Source of the DNA: Armigeres subalbatus
Taxonomy: Eukaryota > Arthropoda > Insecta > Diptera > Culicidae
Direction: 5' to 3'
NCBI RefSeq assembly: GCF_024139115.2
Contig: NC_085140.1
Span: 427,513,781 to 427,577,780, forward strand
Length of the DNA: 64,000 nucleotides
Positions 19,927-31,464 of this stretch are shown one piece after another. The notes below the pieces were generated by a model. The model worked only from the letters and a program-made list of their open reading frames with translations. It did not search any database and was not told the origin of the DNA. Numbering within the stretch: position 1 is the first letter of the stretch; each line of letters opens with the position of its first letter. The position numbers and the translations under genes were made by a program.

Positions 19927-22900
19927 TAAAGTTATAATTTGGTTAATTTTTTTTAACTCTGACGTGGATTTCATAATAAAAAAAAACTATCCTACTTTGC
20001 AGCTAAATAATCTATTCATTTTTTTTCGTGATAACACAAATTCATGTTAAACTCAAAATATGAAATCTCTCCAAAACACCAGAAAATTGTTTGCAAAAAA
20101 CTTATATAAAAAATCATATAAATTCCATCATAGATTTTCGGAAATATTTATGGGACCCCTGCATGCTTTTAAAATTCAGTTGTTTTTAGGACCACATACT
20201 TGACAGCAGAACGATCGCGTGATCTGCCGAAATATTGTGTTCTGCGTGTTTTTTCGGAGTAGCCATCAAGCAAGCGTTTTGCACTGCGTGTTTCAGTCGT
20301 CGCAAAGTAGTTAAGATATCAAAACAGTCTTCGGAAAAATACGTAAGACACGCGTTGCTTTTCCGTTTTTGTATCATCATGAATATGGCGTCGTTCAAAA
20401 CAAATAATTAGTCGCTTACCAAGGCGATTTCCAATATATTTGCTTCCCAACTAACATACTATTTCTTTCCAGTGCGCTCATGGAGATGCAGAGGATTCCT
20501 CGGTCTATTGTAGCAATGAGTGTCGAACTAATTTTCCTCCCCTTATCCTAATTGACTGTGAGGACGTGGCCGGCATCGTTATTAGTCTTGAATTAAAGAA
20601 ACTCCGAAGCATGTACAGTGAGAATAGCTTTCTAGTCCCGAGAAAACTATTCAATTGGTGAGCCGTGCATTATTTGTTGTTTCTCGGCCAATCACGGCTA
20701 GCAATCACGATGGGTACAGTCAATCAAGCTAAGCTAAGCTATCTTTAGAACCACATACCCTACTTACTGAAAATAACTATCCGAATTTACGAATTTCTGA
20801 AGACTTCTCGGCATGCTAGGAGTCTCTTCGAAATCTGGTTTTGGACCAGAATAGTTTTGTTCCTAATACCGTAGAAGTTGTTTTCAAAATGTGTAAAAAA
20901 TTTCACGGCTTTTTTTAGTTAGTTTTTTTTCATTTTCCTCATTCTAAAAAAATATTCGATTAAAATTTCTAGTTTGAGGTAATGTGAAGCTTCATTTCAA
21001 AATTCAGCACTTAATCAACGTATGTACCTACTTAGTAATTTTAAAACACAACCCATTGTTGCTCTCGTTTATTTTTGTGAGACGTAGGTTCAATGTACTC
21101 TGGAGGTAGATCCGTTTAAATGGTTCAATTTTCTCCGGTTCCACTGATTAGGGATTGTTTTCTTTTCGAAAGAAAAAAAACTCGCAGCTGGTGCGTTCCA
21201 TTTTCTAAGGCCCACGCGTGCCAAATGCAGAGCAAACCCAATGGCGACTGCTGTACGGTACAGTGATGATGATGGTCATAAATTGCCAAACGCCTCCTGA
21301 AACTCGACTTCCCAAGGACCAACGCAATCGGAGACCGTTTGGCATCCCATGTCTATCACCATGTCCACATCGGGTCGTGTGCTTCCTTTTTTGTTTCGTT
21401 TTTAAACTTCTCCAAATATGACTGTGTCGGCACTGACTGGCACTATTCTGGCGGTCGTTGTTGGAGGCGGCCCTTTGAAATTGAGAATTATCGATTGTGT
21501 TCGGTCTTTGCCATTCCAGGGAGGATGCTTTGGTTGTGATGTGTGAATAAGCCCTTGTATCCCTGGACCAACTGTGCGCTACAAATAAGGCATAGAACGG
21601 AGAAAAGAAGTCTTACTGCAGGTATAATCTTTCTTCGTTATTTATTCATCCCGGAATGGTTGCCGTCGTCACAGGTAATGCCGTGCAGACGACGATATGT
21701 CGATCGATCTTACCTCCTCCCACAACATACATCAATAATGCAAAAGTTACGGTTGTTCGATAGCGGGTAGCGGATGCTTCGAGTGGGACTTCTTACCGCA
21801 TCCCGTGCATGATGCAGAGATTCTTACAGTTCTTGACTCAATAAGGAACCGTCTGACACGTGTGCAACTTTGAAAAAAAACGAAAATCTGATTCGGAGTG
21901 CAGCAGCCGAGTATTTGTCATTGCGAATTCTTTCATTTATCATTTCTCGCACAGTTATGCGAAGGCATTGCGAATAATGCGAAATCGAGGGGTTGCCGTC
22001 TAGTGAAGATAAATTGATTCATTTTTAAAGTCGATTCAGGGCAAGAAGCAAAGTTCTTTTCTTCGATATCGGGTGATTAATGTTTTATAATCAATTACAT
22101 TTGCTGGAGGAGAACTTTCATTACGATCCCTGCATGTCAAATTAGTGGCAGTTTTTGTGGCAGTGATTTTTAGCGGTAAAAAATAACAGTAAATGTGAAG
22201 ATGGGAAAAAAAATCTGCAAGTCCAGAAGAAGTTCTTACCTTTTTCCATCGTCCGAAACAAAACAGGATTAGCATAATCCGCTTACGCTGATCAATTATG
22301 AAAATATTGAATTATGGTTAGCAAATCGCCTGTCGACCTGAACCGAAGGATAAATCCGTTTTACAAACGTGCTTACCATCAAGTTATGTGTACTTGCATT
22401 TTCCTAATTTCGAGTTTTACTCTCTTCTTTCTTTCCAGGTTTGTAAATCCAAATTTCGGAGATTTCCCTACTGTCTAGGTCGATTCGGTTGCTCACTGAC
22501 GGAGGTGCCAAAATGTGCGAGAATGCGAAACATGACAGGTAATTAAATCGTACGTCAGCGCGATCGATGGATGTAGGTAGTGCAGCCAAGCTTCAGCTAA
22601 CTAATGGAACTGTCAAATGCGGCTCCGCCTCGAAATTGATCATTGCGTATAATAAGCTGAACCTTACTCACCAATCGAATCCATGTGATGTTTACTTTAA
22701 TTTAATTTGGATTCATTAGGGTTTGCGTGTGTCGAATTTGTATGCAGACTGTGTCTATGTAACTGTTATTTTTTTTGCATGTAATGTGCTAAAAGAAAAA
22801 TGAAGGTGAAGTAAAAGTAACCGTATTACGGACGGATGTCATGAACTGGACAATATGCATAAATTTGAAGAAAAAAAAAGATAGATTTGAACCAAAATAA

Positions 22901-23095
22901 CACCAAGCATTATAATAATGATTTAGCAAAGCAAAATTATTTCTTGCGATCGCCCAGGTTTATCTGATTATATACGAGTAGATATCTAGATACAATAAGG
23001 ATGGTAGGCGTATGAAAAAATCTAAAAATGGCTGAGGAAGAAGACATCAAGAATTAACTTATGAATAATCTTCTACCGAAACGAAAAATCATTTT
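19927..23095. other. no gene recognised
   Basis: AT-rich sequence with short unrelated frames. 21200-21800 is GC-richer and open on the plus strand for short lengths, but shows no domain or splice pattern I can defend. A polypyrimidine/AG site (TTCTTTCTTTCCAG, about 22425-22438) resembles a splice acceptor without a convincing exon. 20726 has a short AAGCTAAGCTAAGC repeat. Confidence 0.4.
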
Positions 23096-23445
23096 CAAAA
23101 TGAGCATGAGCATGAGCATGATTGACCGCCCACGGTTGCTACTCCGTTATTGCCAGGTCAGCTGTAATTACACAGAGAACCAACAGATGAAGTTTGGGAC
23201 TAACATCATCTTCAATGTGTAAGAACTGGTGACCCAAAAATAAGCAATACCAGCGCCGGTCGTGTCCGAATGCAGGTCAATTGAGGAATGGGTAGGATAA
23301 TGTTGACATGATTCTCGTTTTGATAGAAGCCGACGAGTCATCTGCACTTCCACGAGAAATCACTGGGATGTTGGATATATGGGGTAGGAAGTGTGGCAGG
23401 GTTCGTTTTGGTAAACGGTATGCCGTGTATAGCGTGTAGTTTGAT
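23096..23445 (-). repeat. dispersed repeat A, copy 2
   Basis: Reverse-orientation, longer relative of 15425-15668. Read on the minus strand it runs from ACCGTTTACCAAAACGAACC through CCCATATATCCAACATCCC and TGATTTCTCGTGGAAGTGC to a CATGCTCATGCTCATGCTCA end. The 61-codon minus frame at 23168-23353 is part of the repeat. Likely a transposon-derived family; no domain is recognised. Confidence 0.65.
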
Positions 23446-23469
23446 CGATAAAAACTAATAATTTTAATT

Positions 23470-23970
23470 TAAGGCCGCACAAAGCAGAACAAAATTTCGG
23501 TGACCGGCTGATCGTTCTGCTTACCGCACAAAGCAAAACAAAGTTTCGATGACCGGCCGATCGTTCTGCTTCCCGAAGAAAACATGTCTGGACGCAATCT
23601 AAACTTTAACTTTCTAATTAATTTACTCACCCGCACTACGCAGAACAAGATTTCGGTAACCAGCCGATCGTTCTGCTTACCGCACAAAGCAGAACACAAT
23701 TTGGATGACCGGCTGATCGTTCTACTTAATGAAGAAAACATGGACGCGATCTACGATCGTTCTACGTCCTACAAAACACGAACAGACCTGCACTGTTTAT
23801 TTCACTTTCTTATTCATTTACCCACCCGCACAACAGAACCGGACATTTCTCGCGTGATTTCCGAAAACGTCGCAAGTCCAAAAGAGAGGCTCTCTTTGTT
23901 TACTTTCTCTTTTGATTATTACAAAGCCATACTAACATTTACATTGGATTTTCCAGCACCGATCTGAAGA
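23470..23970. repeat. nested tandem repeat with internal hairpins (GTTCTGCTT / AAGCAGAAC)
   Basis: A ~49-bp unit (CCGCACAAAGCAGAACA then ACCGGCTGATCGTTCTGCTT) occurs at about 23474, 23523, 23630 and 23679, as two dimers. Each dimer is followed by GAAGAAAACATG and a GACGC-ATCT segment, giving a ~156-bp larger unit. A further partial unit runs to about 23860 (CCCGCACAACAGAACCGGAC), and a decayed one is seen near 24165-24240. The join between units folds as GTTCTGCTT-(8 nt)-AAGCAGAAC. The 127-codon frame at 23584-23967 follows these repeats. Confidence 0.75.
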
Positions 23971-25519
23971 AAATAGCTTTGTCTAGTGTGCTGGGATGAA
24001 AATATTGCAACAAATTTTAAACTAGCCTAGATATTAGCAAAAGAGAGCGTAATGAAAGAGAGTCCCTCATTCGGACCCACGACGCTCTCAAAAATCACGC
24101 GAGATTTAGATAATTGCGGGATCATTTTATGTCCAATACAAAGCACATAAAAACGGATTGTTTCATTTTCTTGGATTTTTTTCTAACCAGCACTCAGAAT
24201 CTGACATTTCTCGCTTAACTTTTCAAAAGGTCCCAAGCAACATCTCTTCCATGAATCAATTCTAATAGCGCAATCAACAGAACAACATGAAAGCTATTGA
24301 TTACAGTATTCAAATTAATTCACTAAAAAAAATGCTACGAAAAAGCTTGCACTCACATGTTACATCGAGAAAATTGAAAAAAATAATAATAAAAGAGTTA
24401 GAGTGGAGATCAAGTGTGTCCAGCTTTTCCAATTATATGATGTGAATTATAAAAATATAACAGAAATGCACACGCAACAAGTACAAATTTTGAAAACACG
24501 TTTTTAATATTGAGCTTGAGAGCCATTTCGTTTTATATAAAAACATTTTAATTTAAGCAAGAAGTAGTGATTAATTTCAAATAACTATGCTTCTGAACTG
24601 GTGACAGAAATATAAAGTTTAGCTTTTCATCAGAGGTTGCAGAAAAATTAATAAGCCAAATGAACAAGACAGTTGATACAGAATCCAATTTCGGTGAAAT
24701 TCCTGGGGGGTTCCGGGTCTACTATTAATTTATATTTCATTGACAATCTGATAGATGAAATATAAATTAAAAGGTGTTGCCTTTCTTTCACGTTGACCAT
24801 AAAATTGCATTAGTTTGCTGATATCTGACTAATTTTACAGATTGTATAACATCATAACTATTTGTACAATATTTAACTGATCTTCTGTTAATTCAAATTA
24901 TATTTACTGTTTTATCTATAGATATTATGTCTTGAATATTTCCACCATTACCGATTTTTCATTCATTGTAAAAATACTAAGCTACACACATTAAACAAAT
25001 ATATTTCAAAAATAAAACGAGCAAATCGCAGAACAACTATATATTGCTCACTAATATCAAAAACAAATTTAAATTGCGAAATTATTTTAAAATTTATTAT
25101 TAAAAAATTATAGACAGTAAGAAACGAGCCAGCCGAGGGCTACACTGCCGCAATCTGAAAAAGCAACGCCAAATTACAACATATTTACATGTTTTCCATT
25201 TTTCTGTTAAATAACTCGATGAGTACAACTTGATAACACCATTTTTTGCAAAATGGCACACACGTCTTCAGTCTACGGCAGTCTCTATAATGAAGACAAT
25301 AATAATAATGATCATCGAAAGTACTCGGTCTGAAGAAAGGCTTGGGCCTTCTAGAGAACTTGCAAAATTCATAGCAAAGTAATAACCAAAATTTCATTAA
25401 AAACATCTTTTTCAAAGTATTTAAATTTAAAAACTTGTATAGAATGAAAAGAAAAGCACGATGTCCTCATTCATTGGACAACTATGCGGTTACAGGCAGT
25501 ATAGCTTTCTTGAAGAAGG
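23971..25519. other. no gene recognised
   Basis: AT-rich. Holds a perfect stem-loop at 24725-24770. Short frames only. Confidence 0.4.
24725..24770. repeat. perfect 16-bp stem-loop
   Basis: TTAATTTATATTTCAT and ATGAAATATAAATTAA are exact complements separated by 14 nt. The surrounding sequence gives no hint of function; it may be a MITE relic. Confidence 0.6.
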
Positions 25520-25740
25520 TTAGTTGGGGAAAATACCTAATAAATTACAAATATTGAACTCTTCAAAAGTAGCCGAGTGAATACACGGAGGATCAAAAAA
25601 ATACCCAAATACTACATTTAAACATGCATTGCAGTTTATATTATTGGTCGATATCACAGGTTCTTCATAATCTGGACAATTGAAAATTGCCAAAAAATTA
25701 TCACAGTACCCCATCTAAAAGCGATCTTGGCTCAAAAAAA
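25520..25740 (-). repeat. dispersed repeat with a partly conserved reading frame, copy 2
   Basis: Relative of 8570-8870; both keep an 'IFNC-D' followed by 'NNIN-NAC-N-V' amino-acid pattern on the minus strand and share GTTTATATTATTG. A stop just before the ATG here (RF-stop-MGY against AFRRDT in copy 1) shows this copy is broken. Confidence 0.45.
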
Positions 25741-25879
25741 TAGTACCATGGAAGCATTGTCGCGCTACATAAATTTTAATCCCAACCACCTTGATTATAG
25801 CCCTAATATTCAGTAAGCTACCGAAACGAAAAATCATTTTCAAAATCTGATGAAACTGCTGCCACTAAGATATTTAGGG

Positions 25880-26580
25880 GACCTGAGTCCTGAGTAGAGC
25901 AAAAGACGGCCTAAAGATCTTTATTCTTGGCATTAACATGTTCCTAGATAAGATGTTGGTGGATTTCTTTATAGATGCTACACCACCAAGAGCCTCTGAT
26001 ACGATGTCCCGCTGAATCAACCACTTATTTGTAGATTTCGCTTTCGCCCCTACGCAAGGTGTGACCGATCCAGCCCCACTTCCGTTCCTCTATCTCAGTA
26101 ATTGCTTTCGGCATCCTATGACACGGACGATGGAGCTCGGAGTTTCAGACCCAAATGTGAGCCCCACCATGCTCCAGTTCTTCAATAAAGTTCTTTTCTC
26201 CGTGACATTTTTCAGTCGACCTGTATTAAACCGTTGTTCGACTCTCACCTCTGTAGACGAATCCACGCTATGCGCAGGAGTATTTCGCCAATGAGAAGGT
26301 GATTTTCAGCCATGATATTAGCACTACGCTTATTCCTCAAACCAAGAAGACTTCCATGTGAATCCATGATGCAGATGTAATCGATTTGATTTTTAGCAAA
26401 GGCTTCACGGGAGACCCACGTGACCTTGTGAACCGGTGGATGGGGAAGATCGATCACCTGATCGGCATGTCGTTGTTACCAAAGAATTCTGCGAAAAGCT
26501 TCCCGCCTTCTTTCATGCCTCCGAGATTCTGACGTCCGTGGGGGACAGAAATCTGTACAGTACCGACATCCGTCCACATC
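25880..26580 (-). pseudogene. non-LTR retrotransposon remnant: endonuclease and C-terminal tail, RT deleted
   Basis: Minus strand. 26580-26460 encodes 'GMKEGGKLFAEFFGNNDMPI', and after a stop and frame change 26457-26245 gives 'VHKVTWVSREAFAKNQIDYI' and 'LLGLRNKRSANIMAENHLLI', the C-terminal half of an apurinic-type LINE endonuclease (expected SDH changed to AENH). Then, from about 26110 to 25900, comes 'IEERKWGWIGHTLRRGESEI' and a 'GHRIRGSWW' segment, the tail that follows RT in RTE-like LINEs. The whole RT domain between them is missing, so this is an internally deleted dead copy. Which LINE clade it belongs to is not certain. Confidence 0.75.
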
Positions 26581-27339
26581 CGTCCAATAAATCATAGGGG
26601 ATTTAAAGTAATTAATTGACAAATATTGTATCTTACCCTGTTCATATATTGCTACATTTGTAACACTCGCATTTTTGTTCATTTTGTAAAAATCCTGTGA
26701 ATCGTTCGGAGAACTTAATTTAATGCATCTTATCCCATAACAGTAAAATAGGCTTTACTAGCTTGCTTATCTGTGGTAAGCTGGAAATTATTGAGTTTGT
26801 GAGGATGATTGACAAACGATTTACAAAATCAACCCAATTGCAAATGTTACAAATATGTGATCATGGGCAGTATACTTGACAGTAAGCTTTTAGGCCATTG
26901 AGATGGAAAGTAGGCTTCGATATTAAAACAACATAAGTCAAAAACAAATTGCCACCCACCGAGATCATAGTTTCTGGCGCCATTTTTATGCGTGTAGAAC
27001 AGTGGTTCTCAACGTGCAGCAGTTTTTCGATTTTTGAAATAATTAAACGATTAAAAAATATGGGTTCTTTGGGAAAGTTTACCCTAAATAAGCCAAAGAA
27101 TTTATTGAGACAATAAAACGAGATACATCTTTTGACGGGAAAGTTCAATTATGTATTTTAAGATTCCATAACAATGCTTTGTACATAATATGCATGGCGG
27201 TCAGTAAATAAAATCTAGGAATAAAATCTTGCCAACTTCAACCATCATAGTGTATGGAGGTCTGTGCAACAAAAGATTAGAAGAACAAAACGTTTATTGA
27301 CTAAAATCTAGAATCTAGAGGTTTGGAAACCTCTATTTG

Positions 27340-28830
27340 AGAGAGAGGCATGGGGGCCTCAGTAGCTTCGGAAGCCTTCGCTTCGGAAGCCTCCTTTCAA
27401 GAGGTTCGAAAACCTCCTCTCAAAAAGGTCTCAGAGGCTTCCTCCCAAGTGGCTAGGAATCCTTCTTTCAAGAGGCTCAGGAAGCCTCCTTTCAAAAGGC
27501 TCGAAAGCCACCTTTCAAGAGGCTCAGAAGCCTCCTTTCAAGAGACTCAGGAAGCCTCCTTTCAAGAGACTCAGGAAGCCTCCTTTCAAGAGGCTCAGGA
27601 AGCCTCCTTTCAAGAGGCTCAGGAAGCCTCCTTTCAAGAGGCTCAGAAGCCTCCTTTCAAGAGGCTCAGGAAGCCTTCTTTCAAGAGGCTCAGGAAGCCT
27701 CCTTTCAAGAGGCTCAGGAGGCCTCCTTTCAAGAGGCTCGGAACTCCTTTCAAGAGGCTCAGAGCCTTCTTTCAAGAGGCTCAGAAGCCTCCTTTCAAGA
27801 GGCTCAGAGCCTCCTTTCAAGAGGCTCCAGAGCCTCCTTTCAAGAGGCTCAGAAGCCTCCTTTCAAGAGGCTCAGAGCCTTCTTTCAAGAGGCTCAGGAA
27901 AGCCTCCTTTCAAGAGGCTCAGAGCCTCCTTTCAAGAGGCTCAGGCCTCCTTTCAAGAGGCTCAGGAAGCCTCCTTTCAAGAGGCTCAGAAGCCTCCTTT
28001 CAAGAGGCTCAAGCCTCCTTTCAAGAGGCTCTGGAAGCCTCCTTTCAAGAGGCTCAAGCCTCCTTTCAAGAGGCTCGGAGAGCCTCCTTTCAAGAGGCTC
28101 AGGCCTCCTTTCAAGAGGCTCAGAAGCCTCCTTTCAAGAGGCTCGGAAGCCTCCTTTCAAGAGGCTCGGAAGCCTCCTTTCAAGAGGCTTGAAAGACTCC
28201 TTTCAAGAGGCTCGGAAGCTTCCTTTCAAGAGGCTCGGAAGCCTCTTTTCAAGCGACTCGGAAGCTTCCTTCCAAGAGGCTCAGAAGTTTCCTTTCAAGA
28301 GGCTCGGAAGCCTCCTTTCAAGATGCTAGGGAGCCTTCTTTCAAGAGGCACGGAAGCCCCCTTTCAAGAGGCTCGAAGCCTCCTTTCAAGAGGCTCAGGA
28401 AGCCTCCTTTCAAGAGGCTCAGGAAGCCTCCCTTCAAGAGGCTAAGAAGCGTTCTTTGAAGAGGCTCGGAAGCCTCCTTTCAAGAGGCTCGGAAGCCTCC
28501 TTTCAAGAGGCTCGGAAGCCTCCTTTCAAGAGGCTCGGAAGCCTCCTTTCAAGAGGCTCGGAAGCCTCCTTTCAAGAAGCTTTCTTTTATGAAGCTCTGA
28601 AGCCTTCTTTCACGAAGCTTGGAAGCCTATTTTCAAGAGGCTCAGAAGCGTCCTTTCAAGATGCTCGGAAGGCTTCTTCAAGAGGCTAAGAAGCGTCCCT
28701 TCAAGATGTTCAGAAATCTCCATTTAAGAGGCTCGGAAGCCTCCCTTAAAAATGCTCGGGAACCTGCTATGAAGAGGAAGTTTCACAGAATTACGAAGAG
28801 GCTCAAAAGCCTCAGACAACATTTTGAAGA
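27340..28830 (+). repeat. 23-bp hairpin satellite array, unit 1
   Basis: Roughly 60 tandem copies of a 22-24 bp unit (CTCGGAAGCCTCCTTTCAAG then AGG), with length variants differing by one base at the GGAAG/GAAG/GAG site. Each unit junction contains GAGGCT-3/5 nt-AGCCTC, so it can fold. The centre uses CTCAGGAAG/CTCAGAAG variants; the edges decay. A 280-codon frame (27350-28192) runs through it because the unit has no stop in several frames. Confidence 0.95.
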
Positions 28831-28909
28831 GCCATAGATTGCTTTAATTTTCAAGTCCGTTTTCCACATATCGTATGAGGATGCTGGGTCATTAGGCCGA
28901 ATGAGAAGT

Positions 28910-29446
28910 GGGGAGTGAGAAGCGAGTAGTGCGAAGTGAGGAAGAAGTAAAACGAAAGAATAAAGAAGGAAGTAAAAAAAAGGAAAAAGAAATAAGGAAA
29001 AAGAAAGAAGGGAGAAGGAAGAAGAAAGGAAGAAGAGAGAAGGAGGAAGAAGAAATAAGGAATAACAATGAAGGAAGAAAGAATAAATAAGCAAGAAGAA
29101 AAGGGAAGAAAGAAGTAAAAAAGTAGAAGGAAGAGCTAAAATGAAAAAAGGAAGATGAAAAAGGGGAAAAAGAATATAAGAAGAAACAATGAAGACGAGA
29201 GAAGGAAGAAACAAGAATTAAGAAGGAAGAAAGAAGAAAAAGAAAAGAAGTAAGAAGAGGGGAGAATAAGAAAAAAGAATGAAGAAGGAAGAAGGACGAA
29301 AAAATAAAGAAGGAAATGGGAAGAAGGAAGAAGGAAAAAAAGGAAGAAGAAAGAAGGAAGAAGGGAGATGGAAGAAAGAAGAAGGAAGAAGGAAAAAGGA
29401 AGATGGAAGAAGGAAGAAGGAAAGAAGAAGGAAGAAAAGGAAGAAT
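28910..29446 (+). repeat. homopurine tract (GAAGAAGG-type), unit 1
   Basis: About 530 bp almost wholly A and G on the plus strand, made of GAAGAAGGAAGAA variants. Minus-strand frames through it (F/S/L-rich) are artefacts. Such tracts can form intramolecular triplex DNA. Confidence 0.9.
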
Positions 29447-29989
29447 GAGGATGATTGACAAACAATTTACAAAATCAACCCAATTGCAAATATTACAAAT
29501 ATGTGATCATGGGCAGTATACTTGACAGTAAGCTTTTAGGCCATTGAGATGGAAACTAGGCTTTGATATTAAAACAACATAAATCAAAAACAAATCGCCA
29601 CCCACCGAGATCATAGTTTCTGGCGCCATTTTTATGCGTGTAGAACAGCGGTTCTCAACGTGCAGCAGTTTTTCGATTTTGAAATAATTAAACGATTAAA
29701 AATATGGGTTCTTTGGGAAAGTTTACCCTAAATAAGCCAAAGAATTGATTGAGACAATTAAACGAGATACATCTTTTGACGGGAAAGTTCAATTATGTAT
29801 TTTAAGATTCCATAACAATGCTTTGTACATAATATGCATGGCGGTCAGTAAATAAAATCTAGGAATAAAATCTTGCCAACTTCAACCATCATAATGTATG
29901 GAGGTCTGTGCAACAAAAGATTAGAAGAACAAAAAGTTTATTGACTAAAATCTAGAATCTAGAGGTTTGGAAACCTCTATTTGAGAGAG

Positions 29990-31400
29990 AGGCATGGGGG
30001 CCTCAGTAGCTTCGGAAGCCTTCGCTTCGGAAGCCTCCCTTCAAGAGGTTCGAAAACCTCCTCTCAAAAGTCTCAGAAGCTTCCTCCCAAGTGGCTAGGA
30101 ATCCTTCTTTCAAGAGGCTCGGAAGCCTCCTTTCAAGAGGCTCGAAAGCCACCTTTCAAGAGGCTCGGAAGCCTCCTTTCAAGAGACTCGGAAGCCTCCT
30201 TTCAAGAGACTCGGAAGCCTCCTTTCAAGAGGCTCGGAAGCCTCCTTTCAAGAGGCTCGGAAGCCTCCTTTCAAGAGGCTCGGAAGCCTTCTTTCAAGAG
30301 GCTCGGAAGCCTCCTTTCAAGAGGCTCGGAGGCCTCCTTTCAAGAGGCTCGGAACTCCTTTCAAGAGGCTCGGAAGCCTTCTTTCAAGAGGCTCGGAAGC
30401 CTCCTTTCAAGAGGCTCGGAAGCCTCCTTTCAAGAGGCTCGGAAGCCTCCTTTCAAGAGGCTCGGAAGCCTCCTTTCAAGAGGCTCGGAAGCCTCCTTTC
30501 AAGAGGCTGGAAGCCTCCTTCAAGAGCTCAAGCCTCCTTTCAAGAGGCTCAGAAGCCTTCTTTCAAGAGGCTCGGAAGCCTCCTTTCAAGAGGCTCAGGA
30601 AGCCTCCTTTCAAGAGGCTCAGGCCTCCTTTCAAGAGGCTCAGAAGCCTCCTTTCAAGAGGCTCAGGAAGCCTCCTTTCAAGAGGCTCAGAAGCCTCCTT
30701 TCAAGAGGCTCAGAAGCCTCCTTTCAAGAGGCTCGGAAGCCTCCTTTCAAGAGGCTCAGAAGCCTCCTTTCAAGAGGCTCAGAAGCCTCCTTTCAAGAGG
30801 CCTGGAAGCCTCCTTCAAGAGGCTCAGGCCTCCTTTCAAGAGGCTCAGAAGCCTCCTTTCAAGAGGCTCAGAAGCCTCCTTTCAAGATGCTCGGAAGCCT
30901 CCTTTCAAGAGGCTCCAGAAGCCTCCTTTCAAGAGGCTCAAGCCTCCTTTCAAGAGGCTCAGAAGCCTCCTTTCAAGAGGCTCAGAAGCCTCCTTTCAAG
31001 AGGCTCAGAAGCCTCCTTTCAAGAGGCTCGAAGCCTCCTTTCAAGAGGCTCAGAAGCCTCCTTTCAAGAGGCTCAGCCTCCTTTCAAGAGGCTCAAGCCT
31101 CCTTTCAAGAGGCTCAGAAGCCTCCTTTCAAGAAGTTTTCTTTATGAAGCTCTGAAGCCTTCTTTCACGAAGCTTGGAAGCCTATTTTCAAGAGGCTCAG
31201 AAGCGTCCTTTCAAGATGCTCGGAAGGCTTCTTCAAGAGGCTAAGAAGCGTCCCTTCAAGATGTTCAGAAATCTCCATTTAAGAGGCTCGGAAGCCTCCC
31301 TTCAAAATGCTCGGGAACCTGCTATGAAGAGGAAGTTTCACAGAATTACGAAGAGGCTCAAAAGCCTCAGACAACATTTTGAAGAGCCATAGATTGCTTT
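29990..31400 (+). repeat. 23-bp hairpin satellite array, unit 2
   Basis: Same unit as 27340-28830. The first half is a very regular CTCGGAAG variant, the second half CTCAGAAG. Two long overlapping frames (29981-31147, 388 codons; 30091-31155, 354 codons) run through it because 3 x 23 bp gives a 23-residue repeat in every frame. The end (31135-31400) matches unit 1 base for base over long stretches. Confidence 0.95.
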
Positions 31401-31464
31401 AATTTTCAAGTCCGTTTTCCACATATCGTATGAGGATGCTGGGTCATTAGGCCGAATGAGAAGT

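Larger units (their letters stand above)
26801..29446 (+). repeat. tandem segmental duplication, unit 1
   Basis: Starts GAGGATGATTGACAAACGAT; the same sequence restarts at 29447, an offset of 2646 bp. Order within the unit: ~530-bp leader (26801-27335, a handful of differences from unit 2), a 23-bp satellite array, a conserved degenerate array edge (28560-28830), a short unique spacer (28831-28910) and a purine-only tract. The leader ends in AGAGGTTTGGAAACCTCT, a small hairpin that resembles the satellite unit. Low divergence implies a recent duplication or ongoing homogenisation. Confidence 0.9.

Noticed and set aside
22404..22589. Possible exon after TTCTTTCTTTCCAG
   Set aside because: No open frame with a donor on the plus strand; single acceptor-like sites are common by chance.
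27350..28192. 280-codon frame in the first 23-bp array
   Set aside because: Pure repeat translation; the array is open in other frames as well and shows no frame-preserving pattern.
28783..29461. Long minus-strand frames rich in F, S and L (143, 189 and 109 codons)
   Set aside because: Translation of a homopurine tract; low complexity.
27340..31400. CRISPR-like regular repeats
   Set aside because: Repeats are directly adjacent with no spacers, and the host is a eukaryote.
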